From: Burkholderiaceae bacterium
GTDB lineage: Bacteria > Pseudomonadota > Gammaproteobacteria > Burkholderiales > Burkholderiaceae_E
DNA length: 64,000 nt
Assembly (NCBI GenBank): GCA_021463505.1
Contig: JAJTYR010000011.1
Location: 16,205-80,204 of the forward strand
Direction of reading: 5' to 3'
Below the pieces are notes generated by a model that did no database searches, was not told the DNA's origin, and saw only the letters and a list, made by a program, of their open reading frames with translations. Below are positions 45,044-52,667 of the stretch, piece by piece. The position numbers were made by a program, and so were the translations under genes. Within the stretch, counting starts at the first letter, position 1. Each line of letters starts with the position of its first letter.

Positions 45044-45309
45044 CACGGGGCCGCATCCGGGTGGCCGGTATCGTCGCGCGCCGGGCCGGCAGTCCGCTCG
45101 CTGCGCCCGATGGCGCGTGCCAGCAGCGCGGCGCAGGCGATCAGCGCGATCCACACTCCGAACAGCCAGGCCACGATCAGCGGCACGCCGGCGATGTGGT
45201 AGCGGGCCGTGAACAGCGTGATCGTCGGCGGCATCAGCAGGAACAGTCCGACCAGCGGCAGGATCGCCGCGGCGTCGCGCAGCCGGGACGAGGTGGGCGG
45301 TGCGTTCAC
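45043..45309 (-). CDS. small two-helix membrane protein upstream of the symporter kinase
   Basis: An 88-residue protein with two hydrophobic helices (about residues 15-40, AILPLVGLFLLMPPTITLF, and 43-66, VPLIVAWLFGVWIALIACAALLA) and a charged cytoplasmic tail. It starts at GTG 45309 and overlaps the kinase gene by one base. Small two-helix proteins coded just before SSF-type kinases or symporters are common (CbrX-like or DUF3311-like), and I think this is one. It probably helps the symporter domain, but no direct evidence is visible. Confidence 0.7.
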   Translation of the reverse strand: MNAPPTSSRLRDAAAILPLVGLFLLMPPTITLFTARYHIAGVPLIVAWLFGVWIALIACAALLARAIGRSERTAGPARDDTGHPDAAP

Positions 45310-45344
45310 GGCTCGGGTGGGGCGCCGGCGCCGGTGCGCGCGCC

Positions 45345-45713
45345 TCAGCCGCGTGCCAGCCGCCGCACCTGCTCGACGATCTCGCGGTTGGAGAACGGCT
45401 TGGTCATGAAGCCGTCAACGCCGAGTTCCTCGGCCATGCGGCGGTCGTGTGCCTGTCCTTTGGCGGTCAGGACGATGACCGGGATCGAGCGCAGCGACGG
45501 ATCGGACTTCACACGCTTGAGCACTTCGAAGCCGTTGAGCCGCGGCAGCATCACGTCGAGGATCATCAGGTCGGGATGGGTGGCGCGCAGCCGCTCGAGT
45601 GCCGACTCGCCGTCGGGCACGGCCTCGACTTCGAAGCCGTCGCGGCCGAGCACGAAGCTCAGCGATTCGACGATGTTCGGCTCGTCTTCGGCAATCAGCA
45701 CACGCGTGGCCAT
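45345..45713 (-). CDS. response regulator, receiver domain only
   Basis: A 122-residue CheY-like receiver. The acidic pair Asp10/Glu11 is in IAEDEPN, the phospho-acceptor is Asp53 in LMILDVMLP, and VLTAKG and MTKPFSN give the conserved Thr and Lys. There is no output domain, so it must act through protein contacts. It lies between the XRE regulator and the symporter kinase on the same strand. It may relay phosphate to another output, or bind a partner such as the regulator upstream. Confidence 0.9.
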   Translation of the reverse strand: MATRVLIAEDEPNIVESLSFVLGRDGFEVEAVPDGESALERLRATHPDLMILDVMLPRLNGFEVLKRVKSDPSLRSIPVIVLTAKGQAHDRRMAEELGVDGFMTKPFSNREIVEQVRRLARG

Positions 45714-45821
45714 GCTTCGTCCCCCTCTCGCGCTGCGGATTCCGGACACCGCGGCGAGTGTAGCGCCTGGCCGGGTCCGCGTGCGCGCAGGCGCTGGCTG
45801 CGCAGCCGCCATGACATCGGC

Positions 45822-47396
45822 CTACGCATCGATGATCGGGTCTTCCTCGCGATAGACGCAGTCGCGTCGCACGCACAGCCGGCAGTTCGGGCCGACCGGC
45901 ACCGCCGGGGCCGAGGAGGACAGGTCGAGTCCGTCAGCGTACACCGTGCGGTCGGCGTGCAGCGCATGGCAGGCGAGCATCACCGACACCAGTCGGCGCG
46001 GCATGGTGAACGCCGGGCGCGGCTTCTCGATCGACCGGGCCAGGAAGAGGTAGCGATCGCCGGTGGGGAAGGCCGCGAGCTGGCGCACGATCGCGCCGGG
46101 GCTCTGGAACGCCTCGTAGACGGCCCACATCGGGCAGGCGTTGCCGTGGCGCGGCAGCAGCAGGTGCGGTAGCGGAAAGCGCTTGGTCACGAAGCCGGCG
46201 GGATCGGCACGCATCAGCCCGAACGCAATGCCTTCGGCACCTGGCCGGCGCAGCGTCACGAGGCGGTGGCAGACCTGCTCGTAGCTCGCGTCAAAGCGCC
46301 GCGCGAGGTGTTGCAGGTCGTAGCGCGATCGCTCCGCGGCGTCGCGGAAGGCGTCATAGGGCATCAGCACCGCCGCGGCCAGGTATGCAGAGAGCGCGCG
46401 CTGGGCGCGCCGGCGAGCGGCCGCGCTGGTCAGGCGCGCGGCCGCGTCGATCTGCGCAGCCACCGGCCGCCCCTGGTGGAACAAGCCGGCGGCGGCCAAC
46501 GCAAGCTGGAAACGCCGCGTCCGATGCGGTGCAACGTCGGAGAGCATCAGGGTGCGGCCATCGGCGGCGAAAGCCGCCGCGCGCCCCGGCGCGAGCGCCT
46601 CGATCTCGGCCGCCGGGCGCAGTTCGGCACGCACCGAGTGGGTGTGCAGCAGGTAGTCCGCCAGCGCGCTTTCGCGACAGTTGCCCTCGATCGCCGCGGC
46701 GGCACGCAGGTCGGTGGCGGCCTGTTCGAGCGCGGCAAAGTGGTTGTCGTGGTCGAACAGGAGGTCGTCGACCTCGTCGGCCGGCGTGATCGAGCGTGTG
46801 GTGGTGTGTGCCTGATCGAAGAACGCGGCGAGCGCGTGTGCCAGGTCGGACAGGCGCGCGCTCTCGGCGCCGACGATCGAGACGAAGCGCTGGCGTTGTG
46901 CGGGCTCGAGGTCTTCGACCGTTTCCAGGATTTCCGAGGAGGACCGGATCGCGGCGACCCGGCTCAGCACGTTGTGCACGGCGTCGCCCAGGAACGGATC
47001 ATGGCTCAACCGGTCCGACAGCGCCGCCACCGCCCGGTCGCGGTCGAGCAGCGCGCGTTGCAGCACGACGAGGGCGCGTGCCCAACCGGGATGGCGGCCG
47101 GCGAGGTCGTCGATGCTCTCCGGATCGAGTTGCAGTGCAGTCAGCCGCGAATCGCCCGTGAGATCGCCCAGGTCGTCGAGCAGGCGACGCCCGGCGGCGC
47201 CGTCGAGTTCGTCCAGTGCCATGCCGAGCGCGCCCGCGACACGCTTGAGCAGCGCGCCGCCGATGTTGCGCCTGTTGCGCTCGATCAGGTTCAGGTACGA
47301 GGCCGAGATGCCGATCCTGGCCGCCAGGCCCGCTTGCGTGATGCCCAGCGAACGGCGCTGCTCGCGAATGCGCGCGCCGATCAGCGAGCGCGGCAT
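45822..47396 (-). CDS. XRE-family regulator with ScfR/MccR-type (DUF2083) C-terminal domain
   Basis: A 524-residue transcription factor. The helix-turn-helix is at about residues 8-62 (IREQRRSLGITQAGLAARIG then SYLNLIERNRRNI). Residues about 125-200 look like the dimerisation helix pair of a histidine kinase (AIRSSSEILETVEDL then VSIVGAESARLSDLAHAL), with HN where a kinase would have HE. The C-terminal half matches DUF2083/ScfR regulators (FPLPHLLLPRHGNACPMWAVYEAF) and ends with the Cys motif GPNCRLCVRRDC. Relatives sense short-chain acyl-CoA and control propionate or glyoxylate genes. It diverges from a HAAT-type ABC transporter across an operator-like region, so it probably controls both. 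Confidence 0.88.
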   Translation of the reverse strand: MPRSLIGARIREQRRSLGITQAGLAARIGISASYLNLIERNRRNIGGALLKRVAGALGMALDELDGAAGRRLLDDLGDLTGDSRLTALQLDPESIDDLAGRHPGWARALVVLQRALLDRDRAVAALSDRLSHDPFLGDAVHNVLSRVAAIRSSSEILETVEDLEPAQRQRFVSIVGAESARLSDLAHALAAFFDQAHTTTRSITPADEVDDLLFDHDNHFAALEQAATDLRAAAAIEGNCRESALADYLLHTHSVRAELRPAAEIEALAPGRAAAFAADGRTLMLSDVAPHRTRRFQLALAAAGLFHQGRPVAAQIDAAARLTSAAARRRAQRALSAYLAAAVLMPYDAFRDAAERSRYDLQHLARRFDASYEQVCHRLVTLRRPGAEGIAFGLMRADPAGFVTKRFPLPHLLLPRHGNACPMWAVYEAFQSPGAIVRQLAAFPTGDRYLFLARSIEKPRPAFTMPRRLVSVMLACHALHADRTVYADGLDLSSSAPAVPVGPNCRLCVRRDCVYREEDPIIDA

Positions 47397-47449
47397 GGCG
47401 GTTGTCGCAGCACTCGATGCTGCGCCGCAAGGTCAATTATCGACAGATT

Positions 47450-47535
47450 TCCATAATGCATTCTGTATTCTTGACAAAAATATCTCGTCAAGTCAATTAG
47501 ATATTGATGTATTGACTTTACAAGAACATTCTTGT
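47450..47535. promoter_or_regulatory. AT-rich divergent control region with nested inverted repeats
   Basis: This AT-rich patch in GC-rich DNA has three symmetrical elements: CTTGAC...GTCAAG (47470-47475 and 47487-47492), AAGTCAAT...ATTGACTT (8-base arms, 47490-47497 and 47511-47518), and the palindrome ACAAGAACATTCTTGT (47520-47535). It holds -35-like hexamers on both strands: TTGACA at 47471 on plus and TTGTCA at 47472-47477 on minus, the latter 16 bases from a weak TATGGA. The repeats are probably operators for the XRE regulator. The ACTTTACAAG stretch resembles the RamB-type site ACTTTGCAAA, which is an inference from memory. Confidence 0.55.
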
Positions 47536-47617
47536 CGCGAGTTCTGGCGCCGTGGTCGTGCGATTCGAGCCGATCCGGACACCGGGTGAATGGTCACACA
47601 GCCACACAGGAGGCGAA

Positions 47618-49048
47618 ATGAGCGGATTCGACGGCAATGGCCGCCGCAAGGTGCTCGGGGCAGTTGCGGCAGCGACGAAGAACGAGGCACAGATCGGGCT
47701 CGCGAACGCGACGCCACCCGTCGCGTCGCGCCGCCGGGTGTTGCGTGCGGGGGTGAGTGCGGCCGGCGTGACGCTGATTCCCGGTCTGGGCCACGTCGGC
47801 TGGGTGTACGCCGCCGACAAACCGCCGATCGGCACCTGGCCGGCAGGTTCGCAGGGCAGTACGGTCTACATCGGCGCCGCAGTGCCGCTCACCGGTACCT
47901 ACGCGGTGCAGGGCGAGGACGAACTGAAGGGCTGGCAACTTGCGGTCGAGCACATCAATACCAGCCACGAACTGATGAAGAAGCTCGCCCCGAAGGTCGA
48001 CAAGGGCGTGCTCGGCAAGAAAGTCGAGCTGGTCTCGGCCGACTCGGCCGCCAAGCCGAACCAGGGGGTGCAGGCGCAGCAGACCTTCATCAACCAGAAG
48101 AAGGTGGTCCTGATGACCGGGTCGACCTCGTCGGCCGTGGCGGTTGCGCTGAACAAGTTCGCGCAGCGCGAGAAGATCCTCTACATGCCCGGCATCTCGG
48201 GCTCCAACGACACCACCGGCAAGGACTGCGTGCGCTACGGGTTCCGCCAGGGTTTCTACGGCGAGATGGCCGCCAATGCGATCGGCCCCGTTCTCGTGAA
48301 GAACTTCGGCAAGAACCGCAAGGCGGCGTTCATGACGCCCGATTACACCTATGGCCACACCACGACGAAGTCGGTCAATGACTACCTGACCGAGAAGGCC
48401 GGCTGGACGATGGTGACCAACCAGGTGTCCCCGCTCGGCACCCAGGATTTCAGCCAGTACCTGACCAACATTGCGAACTCGGGCGCCGATTTCCTGATCA
48501 ACGTCAACTGGGGTCGCGACGCGGTGCTTTCGACGCAGCAGGCAAAGCAGTTCGGCCTGATCCCGAAGATGACGCTGGTGATCCCCTACCAGATTCCCTT
48601 CCTCGCCAAGGAGGTGGGGCCGGATCTCACGGCCGGCGTGTTCGCCGCCACCGACTTCTGGTGGACGCTCGAGGACAGGTTCCCGCTTGCGAAGCTGTTC
48701 GTCGAGTCGTTCCGGAAGAAGTACGGCTACCGGCCGGAGTGGGGCGCCGAGAACGCCTACGTCAGTTTCGCGCACTGGGCGCGGATGGTGACCGAGGCGG
48801 GTAGCTTCTATCCGCCCGACGTCATCCGGCAGTTCGAGAAGGGCGAAACCATCCCCTCGCTGCTCGGCGATGTCCACTATCGACCGCAGGATCATCAGTG
48901 CGTGCGCCCGGTGGTCATCGTTCGCGGGAAGGCGAAGAAGGACATGAAGAACAACGAGGACTTCTGGGAGGTGCTCGAACTCGTCGCTGGCGAGACGGTG
49001 ATCCAGGCGCCGGACGCGTTCGGCTGCAAGCTGGGCGAGGACGCCTGA
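47618..49048 (+). CDS. HAAT-family ABC transporter substrate-binding protein
   Basis: A 476-residue periplasmic binding protein of the amide/urea/branched-chain class (Peripla_BP_6). An AGGAGG ribosome site 5 bases before ATG 47618 sets the start. The N-terminus is odd: two twin-Arg segments, GRRKVLGAVAAA (residues 8-19) and SRRRVLRAGVSAAG (37-50). The mature part begins near ADKPPIGTWPAG. VYIGAAVPLTGTYAVQGEDELKGW and TGSTSSAVAVALNKFA fit the ligand-binding lobes. It leads a transporter operon with LivH, LivM-LivG and LivF. The ligand is unknown; the divergent acyl-type regulator suggests an organic acid or amide. Confidence 0.88.
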   Translation: MSGFDGNGRRKVLGAVAAATKNEAQIGLANATPPVASRRRVLRAGVSAAGVTLIPGLGHVGWVYAADKPPIGTWPAGSQGSTVYIGAAVPLTGTYAVQGEDELKGWQLAVEHINTSHELMKKLAPKVDKGVLGKKVELVSADSAAKPNQGVQAQQTFINQKKVVLMTGSTSSAVAVALNKFAQREKILYMPGISGSNDTTGKDCVRYGFRQGFYGEMAANAIGPVLVKNFGKNRKAAFMTPDYTYGHTTTKSVNDYLTEKAGWTMVTNQVSPLGTQDFSQYLTNIANSGADFLINVNWGRDAVLSTQQAKQFGLIPKMTLVIPYQIPFLAKEVGPDLTAGVFAATDFWWTLEDRFPLAKLFVESFRKKYGYRPEWGAENAYVSFAHWARMVTEAGSFYPPDVIRQFEKGETIPSLLGDVHYRPQDHQCVRPVVIVRGKAKKDMKNNEDFWEVLELVAGETVIQAPDAFGCKLGEDA

Positions 49049-49145
49049 CAGGCGAGCGCGCCCTGCGGCCCGTGCGCGCCGCAGGGCGCCTGGCGCGCGC
49101 GCCGCCGCGTCTGGCGGCCGTCATTGACGCTTCGGGCGAAACAGC

Positions 49146-50021
49146 GTGATCAACTGGGCCAACTTCATCTCGCAGTGCTTCAACGGGCTGGTGCTCGGCG
49201 CGCTGCTGGCGCTGATCTCCTCCGGCCTGACGATCATCTACGGCACGCTCGGCGTGCTCAATCTCGCGCACGGCGCGATGTTCATGCTGGGCGGCTATGC
49301 CGGCTGGGTGGCCTGGTCGCACACCGGCTCGTTCGTCGTCGCGGTCATCGCCGGTTCGTCGTTCGTCATGGCAGTGGGCGTGGTGACCGAGCGGCTGGTC
49401 ATCCGCCACTTCTATTCGCGCCCGCCCGAAGACCAGTTGCTGGTCACCTTCGGGCTGGGCATCGTCTTCGTCGAGGCCGTGCGTTTCTTCTTCGGCAGCC
49501 TGTCGCAGAGAATGCCGCCGCCGGATGCGCTCGTCGGCATCACGCCGCTCGGCTTCATGGTCTATCCGACCTACCGTCTGGCGCTGCTCGGCATCATCGC
49601 GGTGGCGCTGCTGGTGCTGTATTTCGTGCTCTACCGCACGCGCATCGGCATGATCGTGCGTGCCGGGATCGAGGATGCGGTGATGGTCGACTCGCTCGGC
49701 ATCAACGTCTACAAGGTCTTCATGCTGGTGTTCGGCATCGGTGCCATGGCGGCGGGTTTCGCGGGCATCGTCAACGCGCCAGTGGTTTCCATCGCGCCCG
49801 ATGTCGGCGACGCGATCCTGGTGCAGACCTTCGTCGTGGTCGTGATCGGCGGCGTCGGCTCCTTCACGGGCGCGGTGCTCGGCGGCCTCATCGCCGGCGA
49901 GATCATCAGCATCACCTCGATGTTCGACCCTGCCTATTCCTACGTCATGCTCTTCGTGGCGATGACGCTCGTGCTCGTGCTTCGTCCCCACGGACTGCTC
50001 GGCACGGCGGGCCGCGAGTGA
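49146..50021 (+). CDS. ABC transporter permease LivH-type
   Basis: A 291-residue permease starting at GTG 49146. The N-terminal INWANFISQCFNGLVLGALLALISSGLTIIYG (markers: GALLALISSGLTIIYG and GVLNLAHGAMFMLGGY) is typical of LivH/UrtB. The contact loop AGIEDAVMVDSLGINVYKV precedes the last helices, and the ending RPHGLLGTAGRE is standard. It lies 97 bases after the binding protein gene and 13 bases before the fused LivM-LivG gene. The 97-base gap shows no clear hairpin. Confidence 0.92.
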   Translation: MINWANFISQCFNGLVLGALLALISSGLTIIYGTLGVLNLAHGAMFMLGGYAGWVAWSHTGSFVVAVIAGSSFVMAVGVVTERLVIRHFYSRPPEDQLLVTFGLGIVFVEAVRFFFGSLSQRMPPPDALVGITPLGFMVYPTYRLALLGIIAVALLVLYFVLYRTRIGMIVRAGIEDAVMVDSLGINVYKVFMLVFGIGAMAAGFAGIVNAPVVSIAPDVGDAILVQTFVVVVIGGVGSFTGAVLGGLIAGEIISITSMFDPAYSYVMLFVAMTLVLVLRPHGLLGTAGRE

Positions 50022-50034
50022 ACGCGGGCCTGCG

Positions 50035-51939
50035 ATGCTGACCAGAAAACGCCCCTTCGTCGTCGAGATCGTGACCGCGCTCGCGCTGATCGCAGCGCCG
50101 TTCGTGCTGCCCCAGCTCGGTATTTCGCCGACCACGATCAACCGCATCCTCATCTGGGGCCTGGTCGGGATCGGCTTCGACCTCCTGTTCGGCTACACCG
50201 GCCTGCTCTCGTTCGGGCAGTCCGCGTTCTTCGGCACCGGCGGGATGTTCGCGGCCTGGCTGCTCACGCAGACCTCGTTCACCAACACGATCGCCGCCGT
50301 CCTGCTCGGCACCATCGTCGCGGGAGTCGTCGGCTACCTGGTCGGCCTGATCGCGCTCAGGCGCACCGGCATCTACTTCGCCATGATCACCGTGGCGATC
50401 GCCGAGGTCTTCTTCTTCGTCGAGTTCAACCCGCTGTCGGCCTACACCGGAGGCGAGAATGGCCTGCCTGGCGTGCCGACGCCGAATCTGTACCTCGGCT
50501 TCACGACCATCGCGTTCGACGACAACCTGTCGATGTACGTCTTCTTCGCGTTCTGGTACTTCGTCGGACTGGTGCTTGCGTTGCGTCTCGTGCGCTCGCC
50601 GGTCGGGCTGCTGCTGCGTGCCATACGTGACAATCCGCTGCGCGCGCAGGCGCTCGGGCACGACATCCACGGCTACAAACTCACCGTCTTCGTGGTGGCC
50701 GCGATGTATGCCGGTTTCGCAGGCGGCCTGCTCGGCCTGATGCAGGGTTTCATGCCGCCCGATGCCTTCATGTTCGCGACCTCGGGCGAGATCGTCATGC
50801 AGACCGCGATCGGCGGCGCGGGCACGCTGTTCGGCCCGTTGCTCGGCGCGGCGACCTGGCTGCTGTTGAGCGATTTCTTCCAGACGACGCTGAACCTGGG
50901 CGGCACCTGGAAGCTGGTGCTGGGCATCGTGTTCGTGCTGCTGGTGGTGTTCCTGCGCCGCGGCCTGGCCGGCGCCATCGTCGATCTCTGGCGGCTCGCG
51001 GGACGCGGCGGGCGGGCGGCGCAGCGGCTGGCCGGTACGGCGACTGCGACGGCGGGGGCGTTCTCCGGGCAGGCGCCCGCCGCTGCGGCGCCTTCCTCGC
51101 CGCTGCACGCCACGGTCGTGGCCATGCCTGTGCGGCGCAGGCCCACCGGCGGCAAGAGCGGCCCCATCCTCCAGGTGACCGGCCTGACGAAGCGCTACGG
51201 CGGCCTCGTCGCCAACCTCGACATCGACTTCGCCGTCGACCATGGCGAGATCCGCGGCATCATCGGGCCGAACGGCGCGGGCAAGAGCACGTTCTTCAGG
51301 ATGCTCACCTGCGAAGTTGCGCCCACGTCGGGCCGGATCGTGTTCGATGGCCGCGACATCACCACGATGGGCGTCATCGACGCCTGCCAGCTCGGGCTCA
51401 CCAAGAGTTACCAGATCAACCAGCTCTTCGAGCGGCTCACCGTGCGGCAGAACCTGACGATCGCAGCACTCGGCGCGCTGCGCGGCAAGTTCAGGCTCGA
51501 CATGTACAGGAGCCTGAGAAGGGTTCCGGGCCTCGATGCGCACGTCGAGAGCACGGCGGCGCTGGTGAACCTGGTCGGGCGACTCGACACGCCCGTGTCC
51601 GAACTCGCCTACGGCGAGAAGCGGCGGCTCGAGATCGGCCTGGCGCTCGCAACCTCGCCGAGCCTTCTGCTGCTCGACGAGCCGCTGGCCGGCATGAGCC
51701 CGCAGGAGCGCGTCGAGACCGTGGCGCTGCTGAAGTCGATTGCCGCCGGCCGCACGATGATCGTCATCGACCATGACATGGATTCGCTGTTCGAACTGGT
51801 GGAGCGGGTCACCGTGCTGCAGGAGGGCCGTGTGCTGGTCGAGGGCACGCCCGAGCAGATCAAGGTCGACGCCAAGGTCCAGGAGGCCTATCTCGGCGGC
51901 GTGCACGAAGGGTTCGCGTTTCACGGAGAGACGGCATGA
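50035..51939 (+). CDS. fused ABC transporter permease-ATPase (LivM-LivG)
   Basis: A 634-residue fusion. Residues 1-320 are a LivM-type permease (GFDLLFGYTGLLSFGQSAFFG, contact loop AIRDNPLRAQALGHDIHGYKL). An Ala/Pro/Gly-rich linker (about 325-375) leads to a LivG-type ATPase: Walker A GPNGAGKST, signature LAYGEKRRLEIGLALA, Walker B LLLLDEPLAGMS. The signature has AYGE where ABC proteins usually have SGG or SYG; this is common in LivG. Fusions of this kind occur in some HAAT systems. The ATG is 13 bases after the LivH stop and the gene overlaps the following LivF gene by 4 bases. Confidence 0.92.
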   Translation: MLTRKRPFVVEIVTALALIAAPFVLPQLGISPTTINRILIWGLVGIGFDLLFGYTGLLSFGQSAFFGTGGMFAAWLLTQTSFTNTIAAVLLGTIVAGVVGYLVGLIALRRTGIYFAMITVAIAEVFFFVEFNPLSAYTGGENGLPGVPTPNLYLGFTTIAFDDNLSMYVFFAFWYFVGLVLALRLVRSPVGLLLRAIRDNPLRAQALGHDIHGYKLTVFVVAAMYAGFAGGLLGLMQGFMPPDAFMFATSGEIVMQTAIGGAGTLFGPLLGAATWLLLSDFFQTTLNLGGTWKLVLGIVFVLLVVFLRRGLAGAIVDLWRLAGRGGRAAQRLAGTATATAGAFSGQAPAAAAPSSPLHATVVAMPVRRRPTGGKSGPILQVTGLTKRYGGLVANLDIDFAVDHGEIRGIIGPNGAGKSTFFRMLTCEVAPTSGRIVFDGRDITTMGVIDACQLGLTKSYQINQLFERLTVRQNLTIAALGALRGKFRLDMYRSLRRVPGLDAHVESTAALVNLVGRLDTPVSELAYGEKRRLEIGLALATSPSLLLLDEPLAGMSPQERVETVALLKSIAAGRTMIVIDHDMDSLFELVERVTVLQEGRVLVEGTPEQIKVDAKVQEAYLGGVHEGFAFHGETA

Positions 51940-52634
51940 GCCTGCTCGAAGTCAGCGGGCTGAACAGCTACTACGGCGACAGCCACATCCTGTTCGACGT
52001 CTCGATGCGCGTGGAGAAGAACGAGGTGGTGGCGCTGCTCGGGCGCAACGGCGCGGGGAAGTCGACTGCGTTGAAGAGCCTCATGGGCGTGGTGAAGCCC
52101 AGGAACGGCAGCGTCAGGCTCGACGGCGTGGAACTCGCCGGCAGGAAAGCGCACGACATCGCACGGGTCGGCATGCAGCTCGTGCATGAGGACCGGCGCA
52201 TTTTCGGCAGCCTGAACGTGGAAGAGAACATCGTCCTCGCCGGGATGACCGCGCAGAACAGGTGGCCGCTGGAACGCATTTACGCAATGTTTCCGCGCCT
52301 GAAGCGGCGGCGCACCAGCCGCGGCACCGACCTCTCCGGCGGCGAGCAGCAGATGCTGGCGATCGCGCGCGCCCTGGTGCGCGATCCGAAGATCGTGCTG
52401 CTCGACGAGCCGTTCGAAGGCCTCGCCCCGGTCATCGTGCAGGATCTGGTGCGTGCGTGCCGCGACCTGGCGCAATCGGGTCAGACCATCGTCCTGGTGG
52501 AGCAGAATCTCGCCGCGACGCTGGCGCTGGCCAGCCGCGTCTACATCATCAACAACGGCCACATCGCGCACGAAGGGCCGGCGGGCGCGCTGAAGGCCCA
52601 GCCTGGCCTGCTCGCGCGCTACCTCGGCGTCTAG
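51936..52634 (+). CDS. ABC transporter ATPase LivF-type
   Basis: A 232-residue ATPase that completes the HAAT-type transporter. Walker A is GRNGAGKST, LVHEDRRIFGSLNVEENI is the Q-loop region of this class, the signature is LSGGEQQMLAIARALV and Walker B is IVLLDEPFEGLAPVIVQDL. The start overlaps the fused gene stop (ATGA). It ends 33 bases from the convergent glgA stop; that gap holds no obvious terminator. Confidence 0.93.
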   Translation: MSLLEVSGLNSYYGDSHILFDVSMRVEKNEVVALLGRNGAGKSTALKSLMGVVKPRNGSVRLDGVELAGRKAHDIARVGMQLVHEDRRIFGSLNVEENIVLAGMTAQNRWPLERIYAMFPRLKRRRTSRGTDLSGGEQQMLAIARALVRDPKIVLLDEPFEGLAPVIVQDLVRACRDLAQSGQTIVLVEQNLAATLALASRVYIINNGHIAHEGPAGALKAQPGLLARYLGV

Positions 52635-52667
52635 CAGCCTGCTGGACTTCAGGGAGGCGTCGCGCCT

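Noticed and set aside
41982..45056. A 1024-codon minus-strand frame over the symporter kinase
   Set aside because: The other frame encodes the complete SSF-kinase; this one has no domain and Arg-rich composition.
47552..47617. Upstream GTG start for the HAAT binding protein (22 extra residues)
   Set aside because: It has no ribosome site, while ATG 47618 has AGGAGG at ideal spacing.
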